A stretch of 64,000 bases of DNA, taken from contig CP053154.1 in the NCBI GenBank assembly GCA_014607495.2, positions 3,224,001 through 3,288,000 of the forward strand, given 5' to 3'. Positions 10,193-22,235 of the stretch are shown in pieces. Below the pieces are notes generated by a model. It saw nothing but the letters and a program-made list of their open reading frames with translations, searched no databases and was not told where the DNA came from. This DNA comes from Carposina sasakii. Taxonomy: Eukaryota; Arthropoda; Insecta; Lepidoptera; Carposinidae. The position numbers and the translations under genes were made by a program. The first letter of the stretch is position 1. Every line of letters starts with the position of its first letter.

Positions 10193-10515
10193 TACAGGGT
10201 GTGTGTGACAGCCAGGCAAATACTGAAATACTAACCAAGGATTATTGTTTTGAGTTATACGACAGTGTCATTACTTGCAGGAAATGCATTTTTAATTTAA
10301 TTATCTGCAATGTTTGCTTTCTGCGCCAATTGTATCAGGTGATCCTGTGACTATTTTCTTCTTTTTTTTGAATCACTCGTGACTCTCCTTTGGGGTTGAT
10401 CAGTTAATTGAACTTTCGGAATTTTTCTGCGAAAATTTTCAGTATTTTTTACCTCAGAGTCATCGTCTAAAGTCGGCATATCAATATTTGCCTGGCTGTT
10501 ACTTCCACCCCTGTA
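10193..10515. mobile_element. foldback MITE family B, decayed right arm
   Basis: The left arm starts TACAGGGTGTGTGTGACAGC and continues through AACCAAGGATTATTG and TTACTTGCAGGAAATGCA. The right end keeps only AATATTTGCCTGGCTG and CCCCTGTAC in inverted orientation. It is the same family as 10885-11216. Confidence 0.7.
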
Positions 10516-10884
10516 CGAGTATTGTTAATAACAGAAACGTTAAAATATGAATAAAACGTCACATTTTTGTTTTAAAGTTTTTTTTTCCGATATAAAAAGA
10601 TTGCTTCTACCGATATACTTCCTTAGGATCCGATGAACCTAATTAGGATAACCTGTCTTGTCTATCACATTTCAAAGACGGGTTTTCCGTTTCATAGTGA
10701 AAAGATAGAGACCGACAGACTTAATTTAATTTTCCATCGCAATAGACATGAATAACTTGCTGAAGGTGCAATATGATTTAGCAGTCTTTAGTTTTTCTTT
10801 ACACCTTCTCAATCGAATCCTTTATCTTAATATTTGCTGCTCTTCTGCGCAAGGGTGCTATTTCGGTGGGGTCCCGCAATTCCA

Positions 10885-11216
10885 TGTACAGGGTGTGTGT
10901 GACAGCCAGACAAACACTGAAATACTGAACAAGTACCATTGTTTTGAGTTATATGACAGTGTCAACTCGCAGGAAATGCATTTTTAATTTGATTACTCGC
11001 AATGTTTGCTTTCTGCGCCAATCGTATCGGGCGATCCTGTGACTAGATAAATGTGCTTATTGGTCATATCAATATTATCATACTAAGAAATTGCGACTAA
11101 TAAAATTAAAAATACATTTCCTGCGAGTAATAACACTGTCGTATACGAGTATTTTAAAACAATGGTACTTGTTCAGAATTTCAGTATTTGCCTGGCAGTC
11201 ACACACACCCTGTACA
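10885..11216. mobile_element. foldback MITE family B, both arms present
   Basis: The arms are about 150 bp each: left from 10885 (TGTACAGGGTGTGTGTGAC), right ending at 11216 (CACACACACCCTGTACA). Both arms contain ATACTGAACAAGTACCATTG or its complement and CGCAGGAAATGCATTTTTA. The element is non-coding. A one-arm copy is at 13784-13943. Confidence 0.88.
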
Positions 11217-11800
11217 ATATACATCATCTTTCTCCTGTATTCAGTAAAAATAATTGTTTAATTATTGATTTAACAAGAAGTCTCACCAAATAAATCCCAG
11301 TTATGATTGGTAGGTTAGCAACAACTAAAAATGGGCTCCAGTTAATTCTGGAGCTCACCGTACGTCACTGATTGTCACGGAGTAATGTACAATGGGATCG
11401 GACGAGCAATTTACCCTGAATTATTACGTCCATTCCCCTGGTGAATTCCATTTGGTACTTAAATAAGCTAGCTTTATGGTTCATATTTTTGAATTGTATA
11501 AATCGTAGATAGGAGGAGCAACTCTTGAGTTTTCATCTTTATTGTACACAATATCAAAATCATCATCAGCCTATTGCAGTCCACTGCTGCACGTAGGCCT
11601 CCCACGGAGCACGCCAGAAGTCTCGATCTTCCGTACACACAATAAATAGTAAGTAAAAACTTCATCGAAAAGAAAATGTTTAAAGGCGTGCTTAAAAGAG
11701 ATTCTTTATAGAGTTTTTATTCATTTTCAAATTATACACTGCAAAAGATTACCGTCGTATAAATGTGATACTTATTCAATCATTATCAAAATAATATAAC
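11217..11800. other. intergenic with one RTE-like LINE tail
   Basis: Positions 11565-11640 hold an inverted RTE-like 3'-end fragment (CAGCCTATTGCAGTCCACTG). The rest shows no gene. Confidence 0.5.
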
Positions 11801-11806
11801 ATGAAA

Positions 11807-12205
11807 TACAGGGTGATTTTTGGTCGTCAACGTTCCCGAAAACTACGGAATCTCCTCATCATCACGATCATTTTTCTCCATGGAAGCATGCCTGGGAAGT
11901 GTGTAAAGGAAATTTCCAAAATATTAGGGTCCAAAGTTGAGGAAGGATAAATAGACTGCGTTTTTCTGCATAAATGCACATAGACGCACGTAGCAAGAAT
12001 TTTTCACGAGAAATAATTAATATCTGTCTATAAATAAACTAGCATAAACACTAGACACTATAAATTTCGCTAGATCAAGTAATTAAAAATTATTTTTTTC
12101 AAAAAAAAAATTTTTTTCCCGACATTTTTTTGCCATAAACTTACTTTATTTTATGTATAGAGTACGCACCCTTCGTTAAAGGTGGCCACAAAAAAACACC
12201 CTGTA
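11807..12205 (+). mobile_element. MITE family A, full-length copy
   Basis: 399 bp, from TACAGGGTGATTTTTGGTCG to AAAAACACCCTGTA. It is inverted relative to the copy at 2646-3037 and closely similar along the length (AATATTAGGGTCCAAAGTTG, CACGAGAAATAATTAATATC). Confidence 0.88.
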
Positions 12206-12288
12206 GATAGGTAACTGGGTACTATTGGTGGAATGATAAAAAGCACAATATTTACTTCCTTTCGTTTCTTAGAAAATGTTAAAGAGAA

Positions 12289-12529
12289 TACTACGGAATC
12301 TCCTCATGATCACGATCATTTTTTTATTATTATTTAATTAATTAATCTGTCTATGAAAAAAGTGGCATAAAAATTGGACACTATAAATTTGACCCGATCA
12401 TGTAATACTTTTTTTTTTTCAAAAAAATTTATATCGTTTCCCAGCATTTTTTTGCATAAACTTACTTTATTTGATGTATAGAGTACGTACCCTTAGTTAA
12501 GGGTGGAAACCAAAAAACATCCTGTACAG
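12289..12529 (+). mobile_element. MITE family A, internally deleted copy
   Basis: It starts inside the element (TACTACGGAATCTCCTC), lacks the middle third, and ends AAAAAACATCCTGTA. It lies about 85 bp after the full copy, so the pair may be a local duplication. Confidence 0.75.
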
Positions 12530-12665
12530 GTAACGTGACCAGACATCCCGTTTTGAACGGGACAGTCCCGTTTTACAGTTACCTGTCCCGGTGTCCCCGA
12601 GATGGACTGCGGGACGCAAAATTGTCCCGTTTTCAGAGACCGGCCGAAAATTTGAGTAATTATGT
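12530..12665. repeat. unclassified repeat rich in GTCCCGTTTT words
   Basis: GACATCCCGTTTTGAACGGG, ACAGTCCCGTTTTACAG, TTGTCCCGTTTTCAGAG: repeated and inverted CCCGTTTT words form a small palindrome-rich block. It looks like the terminal part of a transposon, but no transposase frame is present. Confidence 0.4.
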
Positions 12666-12944
12666 ATTGGGTTTTAGAGTTTCATAATAATTAGTGGTTT
12701 ACTAATTTCTATAATCCTGAGATGGAGGAAACATGTGTAGATTATTAATCTAGTTTTTTATTTCGGAATAGTGCAATGTATTCTTGCATGCTAGGTGCTC
12801 GGGTCTGGTTTCTCGTGGCGTTTGTAGTTAGTGCAAGTGCCTGTTTTCGCAGTTATGAGTTATCAGATCCGAGGGTCAGTGGAGGGTGTAGGGCCCGGTG
12901 GTGGGCGCACCCATAGTGAATGTTTAAATCATATAATAAAACAG

Positions 12945-13005
12945 GTTTGTACGGAACCCTCGGTGCGCGAGTCCGACTGGTACTTGGCCGGTTTTTTATT
13001 TTTCA
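12945..13005 (-). repeat. inverted end of the GGCCAAGTACGAGTCGGACT repeat
   Basis: GCGCGAGTCCGACTGGTACT followed by TGGCCGGTTTTTTA is the reverse complement of the left end at 6725, so this is an isolated end of that family. Confidence 0.6.
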
Positions 13006-13034
13006 TTGACTACCTATGATCTTCATCTTGGACT

Positions 13035-13460
13035 TAAACATGTAACCTAACACCGAAAAAATCGACGGCGGCCGTCGCCGCCGCCTCATTCTTCTAACCT
13101 ATATTTCCAGATTCGGATCCGCCCAAACAGGTAGGTAACCATAAGCAATTAGCTAAATTTGCAAGTATTTGGTGACAGATCTATCATTTTGAGGACAAAC
13201 CTATTATTTAAGTAACAAAACTATTATTGTGAGAATGACGTTTATATTTTATAGTTTATATTAAATCAATGCACTACAATTTCTTTGGTGATCCATCTTT
13301 TATTTTACACATATATTAACATTAATTTGGTGATTCATACCTGGGAACACATTTGTTTATCTGAGAACGAATATATTTGGTGGCGATACATCTAATTATT
13401 TGGTGATACAACTTGATGACAAATATACATTTTGGTGACAGAAAATATAGTTCCCTTTAT
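13035..13460. repeat. degenerate TTTGGTGACA modules beside a GC-rich core
   Basis: A GC-rich palindromic core (GGCGGCCGTCGCCGCCGCC, about 13063-13084) is followed by irregular modules such as TTTGGTGATTCA, TTTGGTGGCGATACA, TTTGGTGATACA and TTTTGGTGACAGAAAA spaced 20-60 bp apart. No protein frame. Confidence 0.5.
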
Positions 13461-13783
13461 TTTACCAGCACGATATGGAACCTACCAGTATGCTGTCAAC
13501 GCTAACCGATAAAGTATAACATCGTCACAAAGCAATGGCCGTAGCTGTGTAATCTGTGTTACATGAGGACGGTTGTGTGATGGCGGCCGTAAAATGTTAC
13601 ACGGATTTACGACAACAACTAAATGGTGTTCCTATGTTGATGGAGCTTTCAATAACATGTCACTATTTTAAATAAAACCGGCTAGCTTCATTTCAATATT
13701 AATTTCTGCCAACCTATCGATAATGTATTCCTTTTTTTATTTCATTTTAGCAGACGCCCATGAGTTCTACTGTCAATCATACA

Positions 13784-13943
13784 TACAGGATGTGGGTGAC
13801 AGCCAGGCAAATACTGAAATGCTGAACAAGTACCATTGTGTTGAGTTATAAGACATTGTTATTACTTGCAGGAAATGTATTTTTGATTTGATTATCAGTA
13901 ATCTTTGCTCGCCGCGCCAACTGTATCGGACGATCCTGTGACT
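13784..13943 (+). mobile_element. MITE family B, single-arm copy
   Basis: TACAGGATGTGGGTGACAGC to CGATCCTGTGAC aligns with 10193-10352. No inverted second arm is seen within the next 200 bp. Confidence 0.75.
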
Positions 13944-14094
13944 AATTAAATGGGCTTAATGGTTATTGTGTGACACATTGCTGTTTTTGGATCACTTGTG
14001 ACTGTCCAGTAGGGTTGATCAGTTATTTAAACTTTTTTGAGGGAAACTTTTTTTGTTTGGTTTAATCTCAAAGGAGATCCTACCGTCACGTTTA

Positions 14095-14240
14095 GCATAG
14101 TGGTATCAGATGTTAAAGATCAGTGACAGACAAGTTGCTAGCACAACGCCTAGAAAAGATAAGAGAGAAAGCCCCAAAATTCCTTAGACGACTCTTACGA
14201 CATGCACGAAAGGAAATGCAGCTGATGTCTTACTAGTGAT
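14095..14240 (+). repeat. dispersed repeat, TTCCTTAGTCGACTC family, copy 3
   Basis: It contains ATCAGTGACAGACAAGTTGC, AGAGAAAGCCCCAAAATTCC, TTAGACGACTCTTACGACAT and GCACGAAAGGAAATGCAGCT. This is the most complete copy in the window. Confidence 0.65.
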
Positions 14241-14367
14241 GCCCATCAGTAATGGAATATTATTGATAGCTTTCTCATGTCGGAATCATACACATAATTC
14301 AAGTTCAATTCATTCATTGACGTTTTCGAGTTGTTTTTACTTCAAAATATTTAACATACTAAAGCTG

Positions 14368-14388
14368 ATGTGTGTGTGTGTGTATGTG
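14368..14388. repeat. (TG)n microsatellite
   Basis: A short TG run (about ten dinucleotides with one interruption). Confidence 0.8.
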
Positions 14389-14970
14389 CCTACACAAGTA
14401 CCTACACACAGGTAGCCTTTCACACAGGTAGTCATTTAAAAGTTGAAATCGCTAACGACTCCAGTAATAAATCACTTTTTGTTCGCTATCTCAGTGATGG
14501 ATTATCAGGCGAATATGGCGCAATCATGAGTCGAAAATTTATTCGCAATTCCCATTTTATCATATGCTTTTATTTTACCCGTGTACATTAACATGGAATG
14601 ATAATATACCAACCAACCGTACATAGACTTAGTATTAAAAAATTCCAACAACATGAGTGTGATATTCTGGCATTCTTTCCTCGCGCTATATCCAAAGTTT
14701 GTAAATTAAATATATTTTTATGCGAATGACAACAACTAAAACTCTACTTACTTTTTTAGATTAAAATAAATATGAGATTTATACATAATGTTGGTTTTGT
14801 CGTATTATATATATTTGTACATTGTTTTATTGTTCGTAAATTTGTCAGGAATAATAATTTGAGGTTATTTTCAGTACGTTAGGAACATCGCGGAGCAAAC
14901 ACTAGCGGACTGGTGCTATTTTTTGTAGGTCTTGGTGTTTTGTAGGCGATGGGCGATTTAAACTACAGTT

Positions 14971-15221
14971 ATACATGTGTAACAAAAAGGGTATGTTAAG
15001 CGAAAAGCTATCTAAATAGCCCACCAAAAGGAACCGAACCACAAATTTTCAAACTCGAAATCACATGTTTATTTTTCCAGCTAGTATGGAGAATTCCTAA
15101 ACAACTCAGGAATATTCATACAATCTTGAAAAATAAACATTTAATTTCGAGTCTCAAATTTTGGAAATAGGTCCTCTAGATAGCTTTTCGCTTAACATAC
15201 CCTTTCTATTACACCCGGTAT
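14971..15221. mobile_element. foldback MITE family C
   Basis: It opens ATACATGTGTAACAAAAAGG then GTATGTTAAGCGAAAAGCTA. It closes with the inverse, TAGCTTTTCGCTTAACATAC, ending ACACCCGGTAT. The inverted termini are about 44 bp, and inner parts also pair (CATGTTTATTTTTCCAG against TGAAAAATAAACATT). No coding frame. Confidence 0.85.
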
Positions 15222-15990
15222 ATTCATAACTCTGTGGTTTCATAATAACAATTGTGTTTCATCATAACAATATTTTTAAACTTTAAACCCGAGTATTCTG
15301 TATTAAAATATGGTCAAACTCGTGATCAATAGTGATAGCTAATCTAACAATGGTCAAAAAATATATAAGGTTACTGTCACTATTTTGATCAAGTTTTTGA
15401 TAAAGACAGGTTTTTAATAAAGACAGCATATAACCTTCATATAGGTTATCGGACCGTTGAAAAATGTAGAATTAGCAAACAAGCCAGCTCTTTCTGTTTA
15501 TGTCAAAATAAGCAAAGCTAATTTATGGTTTTAGAAAATCTAGATTTCCGTTTGCTGTTGTTGAAGTTCACTAATGAAGTGGGTTTTAAAATCTATCTAA
15601 AATAAATTCCGGAATCGAGACTTCCAAAGTATTTATAGCTAAAATTCTACAAAAAATAATTCCGACATAAACTGCACGATGATAAGTCAAGTACATAAGT
15701 AAACACATAAAAGAACTTGCACAGTGAGTTCGCGCGAGTTCAGGACTCGGTATTTAATTTGGACGGTCCCAAGTGCCTTCAACATCATCCAACTTTCCGG
15801 CACATACTTCATTATAACCTGCTTGTAGTTAGAGCGTTAATTTTAAATTTAAGCCCGCCGCAGACTTTCTATTCAAATTGTATAATTGAAGGTATTTAGG
15901 CAAAACACAGACTTAATTATGATATTGCAATTTACCGGATAGAATGGCTATTCTAATTAACTAACTGAAAGGTAACTAAGACAGGGATTA
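15222..15990. other. intergenic, nothing recognised
   Basis: No supported gene; only short frames with frequent stops. Confidence 0.5.
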
Positions 15991-15992
15991 GG

Positions 15993-16090
15993 CGTTTTTC
16001 CACTAGACGACACGATGAGAGGCCGTGTCGTGGTCGTGTCATCTAATGGAAAAACGAGCCATACAGGCCGTGTCGTCTAGTGGAAAAAGT
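15993..16090. repeat. small foldback element, GACGACACG words
   Basis: GTTTTTCCACTAGACGACAC at the left is mirrored by GTGTCGTCTAGTGGAAAAA at the right. A further partial inverse (GTGTCATCTAATGGAAAAAC) lies inside. About 98 bp in all; probably a decayed MITE. Confidence 0.7.
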
Positions 16091-16194
16091 TGTTGTTGAA
16101 CATAGTGACCAGTGGGGTAAGCTTACCGTAAGCACGAACCTCTCGATAGTCCGTAACGCTATCGTCACATCGCTTGCTAGTCGAGTTTTAAGCT

Positions 16195-16320
16195 AAAATC
16201 ATACTAATATTATAAACGTTTAAACCCTTTCCAAAAACTGCTAAACCGATTTATATGGTTTATTCATCAGAATAGGCTACAGGCTACTATTAACGGTCTC
16301 ACGGAAAAAATTCGTTATAA
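16195..16320 (+). repeat. Helitron-like fragment
   Basis: CATACTAATATTATAAACG and CTGCTAAACCGATTTATATG resemble the start of the common lepidopteran Helitron copies. There is no CTAG end, so the piece is incomplete. Confidence 0.4.
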
Positions 16321-16747
16321 CAAAAGGGCATTATGTCTCCAGAGAAGTAAACATTTTAAATGCCATGGGAATCTACCAGGTACAAACAAACATATGAGAA
16401 CCTCCGCCAGTAATGGAGGAGGAGCGGGTGTACACGAACAAAAGCATGTCTATAAACCAGACTATTTGTCAAAGGCCACTAAATAATTCTCTACGTAATC
16501 TAATGGTCAAGGTACACAACGTAAATGTTCACTACGTAATGCACACAAAGGCTTTGTTAACTGGGTACCACACATGGGCTCACGAAGTTACCCAACTGTT
16601 TACAAAGCCGCAGGTTAATTTGTAACTTTCTCAAACTCATAATTCATAGCATCTTGACCTGAATCAACTTCGATGTTTACTTTATAAAGGAATTATATAT
16701 TTATACCTGAGTATACTCAGGGCCTCAGGCTGCTACTGTAATGAAAT

Positions 16748-16774
16748 ATATATATATATATATATATATATAAC
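16748..16774. repeat. (TA)n microsatellite
   Basis: A run of about 13 TA dinucleotides. Confidence 0.9.
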
Positions 16775-17639
16775 ATATTTACTTGTAACTGAAAAAAAAA
16801 CATTTTTTCGCATTTGTCACAGTTAAAGGTATTGATACTTCAAATGGCGACGTGTAAATTTATAAACAAAAGAACTGTGGCAAATAAATTATTAGCACTA
16901 GTACTATTAACTTACTAATAGCTGAAAATCTGCCTTTTCAATTGTTTTTAATCGACCTCGAAAAAGATAGGTTATTCTCTTCCATTATACTTCTCTTAAT
17001 AAACCCTTTGTCTCCTGTGGAAAGGAAATCAACTAATTTAATTGCACCGCTATTCATAAACATCTTCGTTTTTGCCCTTATCCATATAATTTGAATCCAG
17101 TATTCAACTGTCTGTCTGTCTATCTTTCTCGACAACCAGCCTTTTCTATTGACCATACAACGTTATGACATGAATTATTGGTATTTGTTAACAACAAAAC
17201 TTCAAAAAGTTTGCGCAAAAGAAAGCTAACTTCCGCACTTCGCCTTAAAACCGTAATTTCCGATGTCCTAAGTGATACGTGGAGAGTGGCATACTGAGCG
17301 AAATGCTCGAAATAAAACTGAGATGAGTTTCAGTCGGCTGTCCGCGGCGCTATCTCGGCAACTTTTCTCGTTTAAAACTTACCCGCTTGCTCCGGAGGGG
17401 CGTCTCGGCCAAATTATCGCTACTTTTATTAAATTACTTGATTTTTGGTAATTTCAATCCCTAACGTTTTGTTGTTTATTTTTCCCAAGTTTTCGGGTGG
17501 GTAGGTGCTCGCATTGGAACGTGAAATTTCTTCGAAATGCCCAAATTAGGTAACTTTTCTGTTTTAATAACTTTTATGAGTACTTATATAAGGTAACAGA
17601 GTACATAAAAATGAACTTTTAAAGGCCCTGTTCAATTTA

Positions 17640-17865
17640 TAATTTAGCTTTTCCATCGTATGGTGTTAGTGGAGTAGAATAGCACTACCCCATGTCTGCC
17701 CGTAGTTGACAATATAATCCGAAAATCACACTAAGGTCAATAACCCGCCTGCCCAGTCTGGTGACTATGGTCCAAAACATACGTTTAAGGCTTTATGGCG
17801 TGCCCTGCCTGAGGGAGGCCTACGTCCAGCAGTGGACTGCAATAGGCTGATCTGTATGTGTGTAA
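17640..17865 (+). repeat. RTE-like LINE 3'-end fragment
   Basis: It contains GGTGTTAGTGGAGTAGAATA, AACCCGCCTGCCCAG, GGTGACTATGG and the end GAGGCCTACGTCCAGCAGTG followed by GACTGCAATAGGCTGA. Confidence 0.75.
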
Positions 17866-17869
17866 TGTG

Positions 17870-18435
17870 TATTCCTTATGTAAAATGGGGAGATGTCTGA
17901 GATTTATAGTCCGTTTCAAATTAATTTATCCTTCTCACTATAGTGGGTAATGTTGTATAGCCCAAGGGTAAGTATGACTATAAATGTGTTAATAATGTAA
18001 ATATTAAACAGCTTTTACGTAATATTTTCGTAGTCACTACAATCCTTCAGCCGATAACAATAACATTTCACTGTCCACGAAAAATATCAATCTCAAATAG
18101 TCACGAAGGATACATATTACGAAAGGTGTGAAAAAATATTTACCCTGGAAAGTGACACATTCGGAGGCTCGGGAATTTCCAACAATATTTTTACATGACA
18201 AAGGGTAAGGACACTATCTGATTAGGACACCTAGTGGCCACGAAACAGTTGCCTTTTCAACAAAGTGTAGACATGCTGTCATCAGTCTTTCTTGAACTTA
18301 ACTAACCGGTCAATTTCAATACTAGAGATCACAAAGAATCTCGGATATTTTTTATTTCCAATTTGAAACCATCTATGTATGAAAACAATAAAATTGAACA
18401 TTTAAGCTGAAATCTTGCTCTGAATTAAAGCTAAG
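17870..18435. other. intergenic, nothing recognised
   Basis: AT-rich, no supported gene. Confidence 0.4.
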
Positions 18436-19213
18436 TGGTCATGGCAGAATCGCTGAAGGATCTAAGCACAATGCTCGATGGCCTCAATCGAGTCTCCCAA
18501 CACCTGTGGGCCTGAAGATGAACATGGGCAAGACGAAGATCATGTCGAACGTCCATGTGCCGCCCACTCCTGTACTGGTTGGGAGCTCGATGCTCGAAGT
18601 TGTTGACGAGTATGTTTACCTGGGACAGACGGTCAAACTAGGTAGGTCCAACTTCGAGAAAGAGGTAAATCGGCGAATACAACTCGGCTGGCCAGCGTTC
18701 GGGAAACTACGAAGCTTATTTGTGTCCAAGATACCCCAGTCCTTAAAGACGAAGGTATTCAACCAGTGCGTGCTGCCGGTGATGACCTACGGTGCCGAGA
18801 CGTGCTCTCTAACTGTGTGCCTCATAAAGAAGCTCAGGATCGCACAGCGAGCGATGGAGAGAGCTATGCTTGGGATCTCTCTGCGTGATCGAATCAGAAA
18901 TGAGGAGATCCGCAGACGTATAAAGATCACCGATATAGCTCAACGGTCCAGCAAGCTGAAGTGGCAATGGGCAGGGCACATAGCTCGAAGAACTGATGGC
19001 CGATGGAGTCGGAAAGTTCTAGAGTGGATACCACGTATGACCTGGCCAAGGTCGCGGGCGTCGGTTGAATGCAGGCTGCTTCCGACCGGTCGGAGTGCAG
19101 GTTGTTGGGGGAGGCCTATGTCCAACAGTGGACTTCTCAGGGCTGTAAATTATGAAGATGAAGCTGAAATATGCAAAAATCTCTCGAGATTGACTAACAG
19201 TCAATTTCAATAA
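18436..19213 (+). pseudogene. RTE-like LINE reverse transcriptase, C-terminal remnant
   Basis: The longest frame (from about 18506) reads GLKMNMGKTKIMSNVHV, YVYLGQTVKLG, KVFNQCVLPVMTYGAETCSL, AQRAMERAMLGISLRDRIRN and KLKWQWAGHIARRTDGRWSR. This is the thumb and C-terminal part of the RT protein of RTE-related LINEs common in moths. Upstream residues of the same protein (AESLKDLSTMLDGLNRVSQH) lie one frame away, so a single-base frameshift near 18503 breaks the protein. Near 19065 the family's usual tail is lost and the frame drifts to a stop at 19211. The N-terminal RT and endonuclease are absent. This is a dead copy. Confidence 0.88.
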
Positions 19214-19327
19214 CCAAATTGACTGTTAGTCAATGTAACTATATAACTATCAAACTATATATTGACTAGCGTAAACTCACTTTACCACAATAAATATAGT
19301 AGAACGAAAAAAAGTTTAGGGTATCAC

Positions 19328-19401
19328 TAATATATATATTAGTGATATATATTATATATATATATATATATATATTAGTGATATATATATATATATATAA
19401 G

Positions 19402-19440
<39 letters not shown>

Positions 19441-19448
19441 TATATATA

Positions 19449-19493
<45 letters not shown>

Positions 19494-19500
19494 TAGATAG
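19328..19500. repeat. (TA)n / (TAGA)n low-complexity tract
   Basis: About 170 bp of almost pure TA with short interruptions, ending in four GATA/TAGA units. Long open frames here are artefacts of the dinucleotide repeat. Confidence 0.95.
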
Positions 19501-19784
19501 ATAGATAGCTATATATGTATAGGTATAACATTGAACTTCGTAGGAGCAATTCCTCCAATATCGCTTAGACCAGATACGTCATTTACTGATCGCTCTAAAC
19601 TAATGTTTTCTTAATATATCGAAGCTTGTTTCCGAGTTTCTTCAATACCTACTTATTTATGTAGTTGCTTAGTAACAACGACACAACACCACAGGGATCT
19701 TAGTGTGGGACTAGGTCAAGTATTGTGAAGTGTGTGAAATTTATTTATTACTTGATGTTGTTGCGTGAAAGGGGTATGAAAAAT

Positions 19785-19905
19785 AGTTAGTAGCCGATTC
19801 CCAGACCTACTGAATATGCATATAAAATTTCATAAGAATCGGTCGAGCCGTTTCGGAGGAGTATGGTAACTAACATTGTGACACGAGAATTTGATATATA
19901 AGATT
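19785..19905 (+). repeat. dispersed repeat fragment (AATCGGTCGAGCCGTTTCGG)
   Basis: CATAAGAATCGGTCGAGCCG, TTTCGGAGGAGTATGG and GTGACACGAGAATTT are a recurrent lepidopteran repeat end. The class was not assigned. Confidence 0.5.
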
Positions 19906-20179
19906 TCGTTTAATATCCTAGTGAGATACCTATCCCCTAAGGTAAGGTGCCAAACAAATTCCTCCCTGCGTTCGACGCAATGTCCTATCACGGTGGGAGG
20001 GTCGAGACAAATTATTATACTCCTGTCTATTGCTGAAGTGAAATTCTTATCACAGAATGTTTGAAGGATTAAAATTTTGATGTTGTCTCTCTCTAAAAGT
20101 TTATCAAGACTTTATCCTTTAGATAGGCTATCTGACCATTAAAAAAATGTGACCTATAACTCATATAAAGAATTAGATT

Positions 20180-20785
20180 ACTACACGACAGCAGTGTTGC
20201 CAGGTCCAATCTGAAAAATACCAGTAGACACATGGTGCAAAATCCAGGAGAAAACAGGAGACAAAACGTACTCCATAAAAATACCTAAATACGAGTACTA
20301 CGTGGTTTTTTCACCATTCATTTCTGGATTTTTATTTATTTTTACTCTCAACTGCAAAGGATCTTTGAAAAATATATTTATTTTATTTTGCTCTTAAAAG
20401 ACAAATTTATTTTATGAGATCAATTTTAGTTTACTTTTCATTTTGTTTAGAAACTGTGGAACAGATGCATACGACACAATCAAATTGCCAATTACTTTAG
20501 TCAGATTGTGTTTTTACCCCGTCTGGACGCCCCATTAATTTGCTGTTTTGTTTCATTTAGGCAGTTAATTAGGTAACTGTACATACGAGTACAACGACTT
20601 AATTTAGGACGTACTTACACACGATTCAAAAACCTTGACAAGTTATATGTGAATTACCTAATAGTAGGTATTATGGTTAATTACACAGGTGAAATTTTAA
20701 AATCCAGGAGATTTTCTTGGAAAAGCAGTAGAACAGGAGGCATAGCCCGAATCCAGGAGAAATCTGTAAAAACACTGAACGACAG
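20180..20785. repeat. possible transposon remnant with AATCCAGGAGAAA words
   Basis: The left side has GTGTTGCCAGGTCC and AAATCCAGGAGAAAACAGG. The right side has AAATCCAGGAGATTTTC and AATCCAGGAGAAATCTG, then AAAACACTG. The repeated words and the GTGTTGCCAG / AAACACTG ends suggest a non-autonomous element. No open frame. Confidence 0.4.
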
Positions 20786-20789
20786 CCCA

Positions 20790-22230
20790 ATTGGCATCGG
20801 TAGTAATCCTGCCTGCTGAAGCCACGACGTTATCTCGAAACCTGGTTAGAAAGAATCCAAACTGTAATTTGCATGCGCTCATTTTAAAAAAAGTGACCCC
20901 ATCAAAAAATGTCACCCGAGCCGCATCTGCTTCCGAACTAGTTACATATTACTATTAAATCATGTAATATAAAAATTTCAAGAAGATTGCTTATTACATA
21001 AAGCGTAAAGAGTACGGCAAAGGTATGATATGAGATAATTCTATTAGTCCTCTCTTGAAGTCGCTGCAACACCGAGTAAAATATAATTTCCTTACACTAA
21101 CATCTTCCATTTCCGCTCTATACACCGCCGTGACCACTGCCTTAGGGCCAGCTTTATAACATTATAGTGTTGACGTAAGTACACTCCAACCTGGACCCCC
21201 GACCTCGCACTATGATTACAGTAGGTACGTGTTTCAGAAGGTTACAGTTATTTTCTAAAAAAAACCTTGTTTATTTTATATCTGAGGAAGAATAATATTT
21301 TCGTGCTTCAAGAGATTCGTTTCCAAAATAAACGGTTCTTTTTTAAAACTTTCAAGATACTGGCAAGGTTTTTAACAAAAATACTGCCACAGTAGCGTAG
21401 ATTTTACAACGGCGTTTTATCAATACTGTGTTTTGTAAACTTGATCTAAGTTTACATCAGGCGCGTTGTGGTCAAGCGTAAGCCTATTAATTATATTTTT
21501 TTTAAAAGTTATAGTGTAGTTAACGTCGTTTTACCCACTTATTATTCTAGTAGGAACCTGCCTGCCACCGATCTATCATTATATTATACCGCGATTTAAA
21601 AAATGTTGTTATAATGTTAGGTTGTATCATTATGGAGCTAACGTTCGTTATTAGCATTAAACCTCGACTTAAGATAAACGCTGTTTAAAAGTATAATTTG
21701 ACAGAAAAAATGAAGTATCTGTTAAAATTAGGCAGTGTTTAGCTTAATCATATTTTTTTTGTAATAACATGGCAAATTTTTATTTGTTGTGGTGGAGGGG
21801 GAGAAATAACTTATCCCTATATCACCGAAAACTGCCGATAACTGTCGATAATAGTTGACATATTAATAATAACGTCAAGACTATTATGCTATTAATGGCT
21901 ATTACCTGCTCTGTAATAGCTAGTTACTTTCACTATCTACACCGTGTAGACAGAACAGCAATTACCATTTTGCTTGTTCTAAACTCCTTCAATTCCTCCG
22001 CCAGGTAGGTATAGCTAAAATGTTTGTCGACTAGACACATCCCCAGATAGTGCAGATGTTTATCTAAACTGTTCTAGTATAAGGGTGTGAGTACGTTACA
22101 CTTACCTCGCCGAAGTTTGAGTCACAAACATATATCTTTCACACTAATGTTCGCTAAGTAAGCATTCTTTCTGAAAGCAATTACAATCGACGATCACGGG
22201 TTGTAAATGGGTTCAAAACTGTTTTTTTTA
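20790..22230. other. intergenic, nothing recognised
   Basis: AT-rich DNA with no supported exon, RNA or clear repeat boundary. Confidence 0.45.
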
Positions 22231-22235
22231 ATAAA

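Noticed and set aside
19352..19558. Tyr/Ile-rich protein-coding frame on the minus strand
   Set aside because: It is purely the translation of a TA dinucleotide tract.
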